Assembly (NCBI RefSeq): GCF_900130125.1
Contig: NZ_FQXY01000010.1
Span: 930,001 to 994,000, forward strand
DNA length: 64,000 nt
Origin: Bacteroides congonensis
GTDB taxonomy: Bacteria; Bacteroidota; Bacteroidia; Bacteroidales; Bacteroidaceae
Reading direction: 5' to 3'
Positions 35,303 to 43,815 of this stretch are shown one piece after another. The notes under the pieces were generated by a model. The model was not told where the DNA came from. It saw only the letters and a list, made by a program, of their open reading frames with translations, and did not search any database. Positions within the stretch are counted from its first letter, which is position 1, and the number at the start of each line of letters is the position of its first letter. A program made the position numbers and the translations under genes.

Positions 35303-35434
35303 TTAAAACAGAGAATGAAAGATGGAACATATAAATATTATTACATAAGTTCAATAGGTTAGAGGTGTGTAATGCACTACGAGGATAACGAATGGGCAAG
35401 AAACTGTGAAGGTTCTTGCCCATTTCTGTTGTGA
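35303..35434 (+). ncRNA. Candidate small transcript ending in a hairpin
   Basis: Between the promoter at 35265-35296 and a 12-bp perfect hairpin (AATGGGCAAGAA 35391-35402 with TTCTTGCCCATT 35413-35424) lies about 120 nt with no normal gene. The U-tract after the hairpin is weak (TCTGTTGTG), so termination is uncertain. Two very short frames are included: 15 codons from 35315, and 20 codons from 35372 to 35434 with a purine-rich AGAGGTG before it. The rest of the 35187-35632 gap holds the palindrome cluster at 35470-35528. Confidence 0.4.
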
Positions 35435-35469
35435 TAATTCAGTCCGTGCTTTTGAAAGTACCGAAAAAT

Positions 35470-35528
35470 AGTTTATAATAAACTTGGATACCGTTTATAA
35501 TAAACTATTCACTTATTTATTATAAACT
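35470..35528. repeat. Cluster of three GTTTATAATAAAC-type palindromic words
   Basis: GTTTATAATAAACT occurs at 35471-35484 and 35493-35506, with a 22-bp period. An inverted copy, ATTTATTATAAACT, lies at 35515-35528. Each word is itself nearly palindromic. The cluster lies downstream of all nearby minus-strand genes and after the orphan transcript. It may be an operator or a protein-binding site; no partner is known. Confidence 0.5.
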
Positions 35529-35632
35529 CGAAGTAAGTTTATACGGTTTCGGACGTAAAGTGTAAAGAAGAGAGAGTGCTTACTATTTAAAAAGGAAGAT
35601 ATTCGATAAACAAACTATACATGAAAGGGGTA

Positions 35633-35899
35633 CTATAAAGGTTGGCGTATTACTTTACAATATACGGTTCGTATCTTGCTTTTCTCTTCTTTTTCTATCA
35701 TCTCGTCGTAATATGCCAGGCGTGCCGCACATTCACGGATAGTCACTTCGCGCAGTACCTCTGTTCGTGCCAGCATATACTCGTATTGCTCTCTGCTGAC
35801 GGTGAACAACCGGTTGTATCGCGCTTCAATATATGCCTTGCACAGTTTATTAAACCTCTTCACATACCGGCATATCCATTCCTTTGTATACCACCACAA
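35633..35899 (-). CDS. Small hypothetical protein overlapping the end of the AAA-ATPase gene
   Basis: Frame of 88 residues starting MWWYTKEWICRYVKRFNKLC inside the last 50 nt of the AAA-ATPase gene, in another frame, and running about 215 nt beyond its stop. Composition is protein-like: basic, Tyr-rich and helical (ARYNRLFTVSREQYEYMLAR, TIRECAARLAYYDEMIEKEE). The frame stays open past the overlap, which favours a real, translationally coupled gene over a shadow. I do not recognise the family. A frameshifted extension of the ATPase is the alternative, but the ATPase ends in the usual way (VVVYKGMDMPVCEEV). Confidence 0.45.
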   Translation of the reverse strand: MWWYTKEWICRYVKRFNKLCKAYIEARYNRLFTVSREQYEYMLARTEVLREVTIRECAARLAYYDEMIEKEEKSKIRTVYCKVIRQPL

Positions 35900-37601
35900 T
35901 CTTATGAAGCTGTGTAGTGCCTACTGCTCTTTTCACCGTATCAGTGTCAGCATAGCGATTGGCTTGGGCAATAGCTTCCAGACGTAGTTCTTCCACGCGG
36001 CTTTCGGGGTCTTTATATTTGGCATATTTCAGTTCCACAATATAGCTGTGCTTCATGTCGGAATAGATATCCAGTAGCGGACAGAGGAAAATATCGACAT
36101 AACCTGCCTGTGTGTCCTGTTCGGAAATGGGACGGTAGAAGCGGTTTTGTGCCGTCATGGCAAGCGTAAAGCCGTGGACAAAAAATTCACCTTTCTGTTT
36201 GTCACGTTGGGAAGTGTAACGTTTCAGGCAGTCGGCAATATAACCGAAATAGGCTTTCCAGGAGCCATCGTAGGCAAGAGCACTGGCAAGTTCGTTCTTC
36301 TCGTAACTACTGAAATTGAGTTCGGCTTCGTTGTAGGTACTCAGCAGATAGATGTATATTTGTTCACGGACTACCTGATTAGGGATGGTGAGTTTGGTCT
36401 TTCCTTTATACGTGCCACTAATGGTGAGCATGCCGAAATAGTAGAGCAGGCTCACAAAGTTGTCTAGGTTGGTGATATTGATGGCAGGAAAACCTTTTTT
36501 CAGTTCTCCGGTGACGTAGCCTTCGCTTACCAATGTCTGTATGATGGAAGCATCATGGGCAAACTCTTTATCCTTGCGGATAAGCATACGTAACTTCTCG
36601 TAGTCGATACGGATATTGTCTTCTACCATATCCCGGGGGGCTTTTCCTCGTTGGATGTAGTTCTTGACGAAGTAGAGCACCATGTTGGAGTTGTACATGG
36701 TAGTTTCACCATAGCATTCTTCTGCAAAGCAGTAGTTGTCATACCAGGGTTTCATTATTTCTATCAGTTCGTCCACGCTGTGGTTGAAGGGACTGGTAGT
36801 GGAATAGTAAGTGAGCATTTGTCGCACTTCTTCTTCCGTGAACCCTATCATCTCGTTGAATTCCGGTGTGAGGGAGTAGTTGGTTCCGATGTTGAACCCG
36901 CTTGTGAGGTCGTCCATTGTCACGGGACTTACGCCTGTGATGAAACAACGCTCGATGCTTGAATAGGTTCCGGCTTTAATTTTATTGAAGAAGGCACGCA
37001 GATAACCTTCGCCATGCGTTTCGTCCGTATAGCGGTGCAGGCTTTCTATATCCGAGAGGATGGCATTGGTGAAATGGTCGTATTCGTCAATAAAGAGGTA
37101 AATTCTCTGTCCGACACGTGCACATACCTGATAGAGAAAGTCCAGTTGCTCCACTGCTCCTTCTTTTGTCCGCAATTCTTCCACCGTATCTTGTGGCAGG
37201 TAGTCGGCATATATTTTGCAGAAGTTCTCAAAGGTGGTGCCACAATGCGCGTCCAGTCCCTTGCGGTAGTTGTGCAGTTCGCCTACTATTCCGGAGAAGT
37301 TGAGGTATAGTACCAGATAGCTGTTCCGGTCGCGCGTAGGGTGCTTTCCGATGTAAAGGTCGCCAAACAGCGCTTCGAACTTATCCTTGGCAAGTATATC
37401 ATAATAGTGCTGCAACATATTTACTGTGAGACTTTTGCCGAAACGGCGCGGGCGGATAAAGAAGAAAAACTTGTCCGCTTCTTCTATCATGGGTATAAAC
37501 CGGGTTTTGTCCACATAATAACAGTCGTCGCGGCGGATTACTGCAAAGTTCATCATGCCATAGGGGATACGTTTCCTGTCCGGTGCTATATATTCTTCCA
37601 T
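35850..37601 (-). CDS. AAA-ATPase-like protein with PD-(D/E)XK nuclease-like domain
   Basis: Cytoplasmic protein of 583 residues of the AAA-ATPase-like (PF09820/DUF1703) type that is expanded in Bacteroides. The N-terminal part starts RKRIPYGMMNFAVIRRDDCY. It has a Walker-A-like loop in FFFIRPRRFGKSLTVNMLQH (about 46-65) and a Walker-B-like RIYLFIDEYDHFTNAIL. The C-terminal domain (about 460-560) matches the PD-(D/E)XK_9 pattern (AGYVDIFLCPLLDIYSDMKH, then SYIVELKYAKYKD). The biological role of this family is not established; defence or DNA processing is often suspected. It has a near-perfect promoter at 37641-37672 and is divergent from the Rpn-like gene. Confidence 0.88.
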   Translation of the reverse strand: MEEYIAPDRKRIPYGMMNFAVIRRDDCYYVDKTRFIPMIEEADKFFFFIRPRRFGKSLTVNMLQHYYDILAKDKFEALFGDLYIGKHPTRDRNSYLVLYLNFSGIVGELHNYRKGLDAHCGTTFENFCKIYADYLPQDTVEELRTKEGAVEQLDFLYQVCARVGQRIYLFIDEYDHFTNAILSDIESLHRYTDETHGEGYLRAFFNKIKAGTYSSIERCFITGVSPVTMDDLTSGFNIGTNYSLTPEFNEMIGFTEEEVRQMLTYYSTTSPFNHSVDELIEIMKPWYDNYCFAEECYGETTMYNSNMVLYFVKNYIQRGKAPRDMVEDNIRIDYEKLRMLIRKDKEFAHDASIIQTLVSEGYVTGELKKGFPAINITNLDNFVSLLYYFGMLTISGTYKGKTKLTIPNQVVREQIYIYLLSTYNEAELNFSSYEKNELASALAYDGSWKAYFGYIADCLKRYTSQRDKQKGEFFVHGFTLAMTAQNRFYRPISEQDTQAGYVDIFLCPLLDIYSDMKHSYIVELKYAKYKDPESRVEELRLEAIAQANRYADTDTVKRAVGTTQLHKIVVVYKGMDMPVCEEV

Positions 37602-37640
37602 AACTTATGCCTTATTTTAGGAGTTTTCTTTGAACATAAA

Positions 37641-37672
37641 CAAAGGTACGGGCTTTTTGTTATTTCTCCAAA
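37641..37672 (-). promoter_or_regulatory. Consensus Bacteroidetes promoter of the AAA-ATPase gene
   Basis: On the minus strand TTTG (37672-37669), exactly 20 nt, then TACCTTTG (37648-37641): full matches to the -33 and -7 consensus. Transcription would start near 37634. Confidence 0.75.
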
Positions 37673-37775
37673 CAAACGTTCCATAACTTCTCTCCATCTT
37701 TGTTTTCCATATACTTAGCCATATACTTACTAAGAAAATGTCTTTCGTTCTTATGGTAATTCAAAGTAAAAGCAA

Positions 37776-37783
37776 TATCTTTG
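37776..37783 (+). promoter_or_regulatory. -7 element and ribosome site of the Rpn-like gene
   Basis: TATCTTTG matches TAnnTTTG, with only a weak -33 (TATG). An AGGAG at 37801-37805 lies 7 nt before the ATG at 37813, a better Shine-Dalgarno site than most genes here have. Confidence 0.5.
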
Positions 37784-37812
37784 CTATGTTCTAATTTGAA
37801 AGGAGAATAATC

Positions 37813-38679
37813 ATGGATAATCATTTGGAAGATAGATATATACGATTTGACTGGGCTATTAAGCGGCTGTTACGTCAAAAGGCTAATTTTGGAGTTCTCG
37901 AAGGTTTCCTTACAGTCTTTCTTGGTGAGAAGGTGACCATTCTGGAAATATTGGAAAGCGAAAGTAACCAACAGAGTATCGATGATAAATTCAATCGTGT
38001 AGATATCAAAGCTCGCAATAGTAAAGATGAAATCATTATCATTGAAATACAAAATACACGTGAGCTTTACTATCTCGAACGCATTCTTTATGGGGTGGCT
38101 AAAGCCATTACAGAGCATATCTCGCTCGGAGAAACTTACTATCATGTAAAGAAGATATATTCCATTAGTATTCTTTATTTTGATATCGGTATAGGTAGCG
38201 ATTATTTGTATTACGGGCAAAACAATTTTATCGGTGTGCATACCGGTGATAAGCTGCAAGTGAATGTCAAGGAAAAGAATGCGATTGTTACCCGCATGTC
38301 CGCAGAAATCTTTCCCGAATATGTACTTATCCGTGTAAATGAGTTTGATAAGGTGGCTGTTACTCCAATGGAAGAATGGATGCGATATCTGAAGAGTGGT
38401 GTGATACGCCCGGATACCACTGCTCCCGGATTGGAAGAGGCAAGAGAGAAACTGAAATATTACTCTATGACTCCACAAGAACGTATGGCATACGATGAAC
38501 ACCTCACTGCGGTAATGATTCAGAATGATGTGATTGATTCAGCAAAGTTGGAAGGAAGATTGGAAGGTATTGAACAAGAGCGTCTCTCTAATGCCCGGAA
38601 AATGAAGGACAAAGGATTGGACAGCACGATGATTGCTGATATCACCGGTCTGAGTCTTGACGAGATTGCCAAGTTATAA
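37813..38679 (+). CDS. Rpn family PD-(D/E)XK nuclease / putative transposase-like protein
   Basis: Protein of 288 residues of the PDDEXK_2 family, often annotated as Rpn recombination-promoting nuclease or transposase. It begins EDRYIRFDWAIKRLLRQKAN, and the nuclease core is seen in DDKFNRVDIKARNSKDEIII followed by IEIQNTRELYYLERILYGVA (D...E-x-Q). The C-terminal tail is helical and basic (YYSMTPQERMAYDEHLTAVM; ARKMKDKGLDSTMIADITGL). Members in Bacteroides are usually single genes and are not tied to insertion-sequence ends; I see no terminal inverted repeats. In vivo role unknown. EamA follows after 14 nt, perhaps in the same transcript. Confidence 0.88.
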   Translation: MDNHLEDRYIRFDWAIKRLLRQKANFGVLEGFLTVFLGEKVTILEILESESNQQSIDDKFNRVDIKARNSKDEIIIIEIQNTRELYYLERILYGVAKAITEHISLGETYYHVKKIYSISILYFDIGIGSDYLYYGQNNFIGVHTGDKLQVNVKEKNAIVTRMSAEIFPEYVLIRVNEFDKVAVTPMEEWMRYLKSGVIRPDTTAPGLEEAREKLKYYSMTPQERMAYDEHLTAVMIQNDVIDSAKLEGRLEGIEQERLSNARKMKDKGLDSTMIADITGLSLDEIAKL

Positions 38680-38693
38680 AGGCATGTTATAAT

Positions 38694-39569
38694 ATGAAAT
38701 TGAAGCACGGATATTATCATCTGATTGCGATACTGGTAGTTGCTATCTGGGGGCTTACTTTTATATCAACTAAAGTACTGATTAATCACGGACTGACCCC
38801 TCAAGAAATATTTTTCTATCGTTTTCTGATAGCTTATCTGGGTATTTGGATTATTTCTCCTAAACTTCTGTTTTGCAATAATTGGAAAGACGAGCTTTGG
38901 CTAATGGCCGGAGGGCTTTTCGGTGGTTCACTCTATTTCTTTACAGAGAATACAGCTTTGGGAATCACGCAAGCATCCAATGTTGCTTTCATCATTTGCA
39001 CAGCTCCTTTGCTTACCACCATTCTTTCCCTTCTCTTTTATCAGAGTGAAAAAGCTACCAAAGGTTTGATTTATGGTTCCATATTAGCTTTAATCGGGGT
39101 GGGACTGGTGGTCTTCAATGGTAGTTTTGTGCTTAAATTATCCCCGGTAGGGGATTTGCTTACTTTGCTTGCTGCTTTATCGTGGGCTTTTTACAGTTTG
39201 GTAATAAAGAAAATGACGGGGCGTTATCCTACCCTGTTTATTACCCGTAAGATATTTTTTTATGGAGTATTGACTATACTTCCCGCCTTTCTCCTTCATC
39301 CACTGCGACCGGATTTCGATATGCTTTTAAAACCGGTTGTATTATCCAATCTCCTGTTTCTGGCTGTATTGGCTTCTTTGGTCTGCTATGTCCTCTGGAA
39401 TGTGGTATTGAAACAGTTGGGAACCGTCAGAGCTTCCAATTATATCTATCTCAATCCGCTGGTGACGATGGTGGCATCCGTAATTATTCTCCACGAACAA
39501 ATAACATGGATTACATTATTGGGAGCCGGTAGCATTATATTGGGAGTTTATCTGGCAGAGAAAAAATAG
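38694..39569 (+). CDS. EamA/DMT family transporter
   Basis: Inner-membrane exporter of the drug/metabolite transporter superfamily, 291 residues with about ten membrane segments in two EamA repeats. The first repeat starts YHLIAILVVAIWGLTFISTK and includes SNVAFIICTAPLLTTILSLL. The second includes GDLLTLLAALSWAFYSLVIK and NYIYLNPLVTMVASVIILHE. Substrate cannot be told from sequence. It is 14 nt after the Rpn-like gene and only 17 nt from the end of the convergent hybrid two-component regulator, with no room for a separate terminator. Confidence 0.93.
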   Translation: MKLKHGYYHLIAILVVAIWGLTFISTKVLINHGLTPQEIFFYRFLIAYLGIWIISPKLLFCNNWKDELWLMAGGLFGGSLYFFTENTALGITQASNVAFIICTAPLLTTILSLLFYQSEKATKGLIYGSILALIGVGLVVFNGSFVLKLSPVGDLLTLLAALSWAFYSLVIKKMTGRYPTLFITRKIFFYGVLTILPAFLLHPLRPDFDMLLKPVVLSNLLFLAVLASLVCYVLWNVVLKQLGTVRASNYIYLNPLVTMVASVIILHEQITWITLLGAGSIILGVYLAEKK

Positions 39570-39586
39570 AAGAGTAAAACTTGTAT

Positions 39587-42500
39587 TTAGTTTGTATTGT
39601 TATTTTTTATGTATTCAGAAGGCACATATCCGAATTCATCCTTGAAATATTTGGCAAACTGTTTGGGAGAAAGTCCTATCTGATAAGCTATTTGAGAAAT
39701 ATTCAGTTGACTTTGTTCCAGTAATTGTTTTCCGCGTTTGACACGTAGTACCCGTATAAACTCGAGAGGAGATTTGCCGGTAATCATTATTAGTTTCTTA
39801 TAAAGATGTCCGCGGCTCATCCCTACATAAGAACTTAGTTCTTCAACAGAAAATTCGGAATTATCCATATTTTCTTCAACTGCACGAATAGCTTTTTCTA
39901 TGAGTTGTTCGTCCAGAGAACTTACGGTTATTTCACTCGGAGATATATCAATGGTTTTGAACTTCTCATGGTTGTTCTTCGTCCATTTTAATATCTTCTG
40001 AATACGCAAAAGAAGTATTTCCAGATTGAATGGCTTGGTAATGTAATCGTCTGCTCCTTCTTTTAATCCGCTTAATTCATGTTCATCGGCTGTGCGTGCT
40101 GTTAGTAGAATTACAGGAATATGAGAATAACGGATATCTGTCTTTATTTTACGACATAGTTCCATTCCGTCCATTTCCGGCATCATAACATCGCTGATGA
40201 CAATCTGTATGGATTGGTGGGCAAGTATTTCCAATGCTTCTTTCCCATTAGGCGCGTCAAATACTTGATAAGTGTCTTTAAGGCAGTTGATGAGAAAGTT
40301 ACGGAAATCGTCATTGTCTTCAACTATTAATAGGGAAGTTTTATGAGCATCTGTTGTGTCGGATACCTCATCAACCGTTTCTTTTCGAATTTCAGTGTCA
40401 TTTTGTTTTTCATCATTGACTGCATAATTGTGAGTGACAGGGAGAGTGATGGTAAATATTGTCCCTTGAGGAATATGATTTTCCACTGTGATTGTCCCGT
40501 GATGCATAGCGACATACTCTTTCACAATATGCAGACCGATACCGTTTCCTACGTAGGTAGTGGTAGAATGTTGTTCTTGAAAGAAACGGTCGAATATTTT
40601 ATCTTTGTTTTCGTCTTTGATGCCGATTCCGGTATCTGCAACCTGTATTTGTACATTCTCTATTCCGTTGGATGTTATCTTGGCCAACGTAACGGTGACT
40701 TCTCCATTCTCGTAATTGTATTTTACAGCATTGGATAAAAGGTTAAGCAGGATACGTTGTATCTTGTTACGGTCAAAATCCATATCCATTTTCGTTTCGT
40801 TTATGTGTAGACGGATGTTTATGCCTTTTTTGACGGCTTGTGGGATAAAGGAACCGCATACTTCTTTTACGAAGTCCGAAAGATTACCGTGGGAAAGCAT
40901 TAACTGCGTTTTCTGTTGGTCTAATTTCCGGAAATCGAGCAATTGGTTTACTTCATTTAAAAGAGTTTCCGAATTTCGGTGTATCAGTTCCAGCTCTTCT
41001 TTTACTCCTTTCTCCAGATTAGAAGACAATAATTTTTCTAAAGGAATGATTATCAACGATAAAGGAGTGCGTAAATCATGACTGACATTCGTGAAAAAGC
41101 GCATTTTGGCTTCATCCATCTCATGTTGCTGGATTATCTCCATTTCACGTTTTTGCTGGCTAAGGTTACGGATGTGCTTACGTTTCATTTTCAGGAAGAA
41201 GAAAATGATAACACCTGCTAGAAGTAGGGTATAGCCTATATATGCCGGAACGGACAACCAAAAAGGAGGTAAGACATGTATCGTAAGGCAACTGGCTTTA
41301 CTGTTCTTATAACTGTTATTATTCTCGTATACTTTTACTTCCAATTGATAGGTTCCGGGAGAAAGCTTATTAAAGTAAATCCGGTTTCCTTCCAGTTTAA
41401 CCCACTCTTCGTCTTTGTTCAAACGATAAGCATATTGTAATTTATGCAAGGAGTTGTAGTCCATGGAAGAAACCTCTAATGCAAAGTTACTGTCGGAATA
41501 GTCCATGGTTATTTCATTCAGCAATTGGATATTCTTGTGGAGTAATATACGTCCGTTACTGTTTTTACTGCCTACTTCCATGCGCTGGTTGGCGAGGTAA
41601 AGACTGGTATATATAACCGGATGGCTTTCATGACGGTAGTTTATGAAACGTGGATTGATACGTAGATAGCCCCCAGAGCCCCCCATCAGGATTTCACCTT
41701 GTTGAGTACAGGTAATGGAATGATTGTTAAAAGCCATATTTCCTATTCCGTCTTCCTCAAAATAAGGATAACAGAGAAATTTGGATGAAGGTTCCGGTGA
41801 GTTGGTCGCTATGATGTTTGTCACGCCGTGGTCGGTAGTCACCCATATGTTTTTTTCTTTATCTTCAGTGATTGCCCGTATATAATCATGAGACAATCCG
41901 TTTTTGGTAGACAAATGAATTCGTTCTTTTGTATTTTTGTTATATACATCCATACCTTTCCGGGTGCCAATCCATAAAAGCCCCCTTGTATCCTGATAAA
42001 TACAGTTGATGTGTACTTCTTCAAATAAATTTGAAGCTGAATTGTTGTTTTCCAGAAGTGATATTTCTTTGGTTTCAGTGTTCATGCAATACAGTCCGCT
42101 ACTGGTTCCTATATAGAGATTGATTCCGTCCGCACACGAGAATGTGGTGATACTGTTGGTGAGCATTCCGGTTTTTTCCATAGTATAAGGCGTTATATTT
42201 CCGGCATTATCCAGACAGTAGATTCCGTTCATGATGGTTCCCAACCAAATGTTCCCATATTTGTCTTCTGTGATGCATCGGACATAATCGATAGAATATT
42301 TTTGTTCGTATGTAGTTGCCACTTTGCTGAATTTTCCATTTTGCTCATAGAACGCTCCGTTGCCGTAGCTGCCGAACCAAAGCCGTCCTTTTGAATCCTT
42401 ATATGAACATACAATTATATCGGAAGGGATAGCATCCTGTTTTTTCGAAATGAAAGTATAGTTGTTTTTTTTCCTGTCATAGTAAGCCAGTCCTTCCCCG

Positions 42501-43579
42501 TCAAATCCCAGCCATAGATTTCCGTCTTTGTCTTCCACAAGGCAACTTACATCTTCTTGCTGGGGCAACCGGCAGGTTTCAAATGTGACGTTGTGCAGAC
42601 TTGTGAAGGTAGCTCCCAATTTGCTTGTACCTACCCACATTATGTCCGAATGGTCTTTATAAAAACAACAGATATGATTGTTGGGCAATGAAAATGGATT
42701 GTCCACTTCCTTGCTAAGTCTCTCATATCCTTTTCCGTCCTGATGATAACTTATGTAAATGCCCTTGTTGTCCGTACCAATCCATATATTCCCTTTTCCG
42801 TCGTCTATAACGGCTGTGATAAGTTCGTTGGTAATCTCTTTTTCTCCGGGAAAGGGAAACCATTCTTTGGCATTAGGGTCATAACAACATACTCCTTTGG
42901 TATGGGGGACATAAAGCCAAAGCCTGGAAAAGGTGTCTATGTACATTCGTTGTTTCCATCCGAGGGGCAGGACAATCTGCACTTCCTTGCAAAGGTTTTG
43001 CGCTCTCCAGTCGACGTGATAAATATAGCTGTCCGACAATAGTACATAAGCGTTTGACTGGTAACAATCGATTTGCAGCACCTGGCAATTTTGAGGAAGA
43101 GATAAAGTATAAAGTTCTTTTTGCCTGAATACATAATAATAGAGGGTAGAATTGACTGTACACCATAAATTCAGATCTTTATCTATGTATAAGTTGTCCG
43201 GAGTTCCATATATTCCGGATTGTTCCAGTATAGGAGTTATGTGGTCATCAATTTCATCCTTTTCGCGATTATAGAAATAATAAGATTTGGGAGTTTTTAT
43301 CCAGATTGTGCCCGAAGCGTCTTCCGCTGTAAATTCAATGTCGTTGTTGTAGGCTCCCAATTGTGTAGTGGTGTATGTCTTGAATTGATAGCCGTCATAT
43401 CTGCTTAATCCGTTGAGAGTGGAGAACCACATAAAACCGTATCTGTCGCACAGGATAGATTGCACATAGTTGTCAGCTATACCGGATTTTACATCAAAGG
43501 TACGGAAATTAAGTCTTTCGCTGGCTTGCAACGTCAGGACAAATAGACAAAACAATGCAGATAAGAGATGTTTTTTCAT
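39587..43579 (-). CDS. Hybrid two-component system regulator (HTCS), beta-mannan locus
   Basis: One-protein sensor-regulator of 1330 residues. A signal peptide (MKKHLLSALFCLFVLTLQAS) is followed by a periplasmic two-bladed propeller of Reg_prop repeats (NYVQSILCDRYGFMWFSTLN, CITEDKYGNIWLGTIMNGIY) and a Y_Y_Y domain (LQYAYRLNKDEEWVKLEGNR). One membrane segment lies at about 774-796. In the cytoplasm come a HisKA domain with His834 (FTNVSHDLRTPLSLIIIPLE), an ATPase domain (NKIQRILLNLLSNAVKYN), a receiver with Asp1130 (VISDVMMPEMDGMELC) and an AraC-type DNA-binding domain (about 1230-1325). HTCS proteins bind an oligosaccharide in the periplasm and activate the adjacent locus. The likely DNA sites are the AATGTATC direct repeats upstream of 43816 and 52154. 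Confidence 0.97.
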   Translation of the reverse strand: MKKHLLSALFCLFVLTLQASERLNFRTFDVKSGIADNYVQSILCDRYGFMWFSTLNGLSRYDGYQFKTYTTTQLGAYNNDIEFTAEDASGTIWIKTPKSYYFYNREKDEIDDHITPILEQSGIYGTPDNLYIDKDLNLWCTVNSTLYYYVFRQKELYTLSLPQNCQVLQIDCYQSNAYVLLSDSYIYHVDWRAQNLCKEVQIVLPLGWKQRMYIDTFSRLWLYVPHTKGVCCYDPNAKEWFPFPGEKEITNELITAVIDDGKGNIWIGTDNKGIYISYHQDGKGYERLSKEVDNPFSLPNNHICCFYKDHSDIMWVGTSKLGATFTSLHNVTFETCRLPQQEDVSCLVEDKDGNLWLGFDGEGLAYYDRKKNNYTFISKKQDAIPSDIIVCSYKDSKGRLWFGSYGNGAFYEQNGKFSKVATTYEQKYSIDYVRCITEDKYGNIWLGTIMNGIYCLDNAGNITPYTMEKTGMLTNSITTFSCADGINLYIGTSSGLYCMNTETKEISLLENNNSASNLFEEVHINCIYQDTRGLLWIGTRKGMDVYNKNTKERIHLSTKNGLSHDYIRAITEDKEKNIWVTTDHGVTNIIATNSPEPSSKFLCYPYFEEDGIGNMAFNNHSITCTQQGEILMGGSGGYLRINPRFINYRHESHPVIYTSLYLANQRMEVGSKNSNGRILLHKNIQLLNEITMDYSDSNFALEVSSMDYNSLHKLQYAYRLNKDEEWVKLEGNRIYFNKLSPGTYQLEVKVYENNNSYKNSKASCLTIHVLPPFWLSVPAYIGYTLLLAGVIIFFFLKMKRKHIRNLSQQKREMEIIQQHEMDEAKMRFFTNVSHDLRTPLSLIIIPLEKLLSSNLEKGVKEELELIHRNSETLLNEVNQLLDFRKLDQQKTQLMLSHGNLSDFVKEVCGSFIPQAVKKGINIRLHINETKMDMDFDRNKIQRILLNLLSNAVKYNYENGEVTVTLAKITSNGIENVQIQVADTGIGIKDENKDKIFDRFFQEQHSTTTYVGNGIGLHIVKEYVAMHHGTITVENHIPQGTIFTITLPVTHNYAVNDEKQNDTEIRKETVDEVSDTTDAHKTSLLIVEDNDDFRNFLINCLKDTYQVFDAPNGKEALEILAHQSIQIVISDVMMPEMDGMELCRKIKTDIRYSHIPVILLTARTADEHELSGLKEGADDYITKPFNLEILLLRIQKILKWTKNNHEKFKTIDISPSEITVSSLDEQLIEKAIRAVEENMDNSEFSVEELSSYVGMSRGHLYKKLIMITGKSPLEFIRVLRVKRGKQLLEQSQLNISQIAYQIGLSPKQFAKYFKDEFGYVPSEYIKNNNTN

Positions 43580-43599
43580 ATGGATTGATTCGTTTTTTG

Positions 43600-43607
43600 C
43601 AAAGATA
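43600..43607 (-). promoter_or_regulatory. -7 element of the HTCS gene
   Basis: TATCTTTG on the minus strand matches TAnnTTTG, 21 nt before the ATG, so the leader is short (about 14 nt). Confidence 0.5.
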
Positions 43608-43650
43608 TGAAAATTAGGAATCGGAAATCCCTTTCCGGTCGCTTCTGATA

Positions 43651-43754
43651 TTCCGAAATGTATCAGGATAGTAGCGCAAATGTATCAAGATACAAAAAGG
43701 ACAGCCTGAAACTCATTTGGAGAAAGAGGGAGGGTTATCCTCTCTCTATATTTG
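43651..43754 (+). promoter_or_regulatory. HTCS-responsive promoter A (first unit of the beta-mannan locus)
   Basis: AAATGTATCA occurs at 43656-43665 and 43678-43687, a 22-bp period; the second copy is followed by GATACA, forming TGTATC-AA-GATACA. A CATTTGG (43715-43720) and a -7 TATATTTG (43747-43754) follow. The same order and spacing recur upstream of the GH26 genes at 52000-52102. Two-turn direct repeats suit a dimeric AraC-type binder, so this is read as the HTCS operator. The rest of the 43580-43815 gap holds the HTCS promoter. Confidence 0.65.
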
Positions 43755-43815
43755 CTATCGAAATAAACTATAGATACAGGTATCAAAATAGGAAACCGGA
43801 ATTAAATAACAGGAT

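Noticed and set aside
34686..35423. Antisense frame of 245 codons on the minus strand across the end of the GH125 gene
   Set aside because: It is opposite a clear GH125 gene and the orphan hairpin, has no family resemblance and shows low-complexity composition.
37813..38679. Rpn-like gene as the transposase of an insertion sequence
   Set aside because: No terminal inverted repeats or target duplications are seen around it, and this family is usually chromosomal and not IS-borne.
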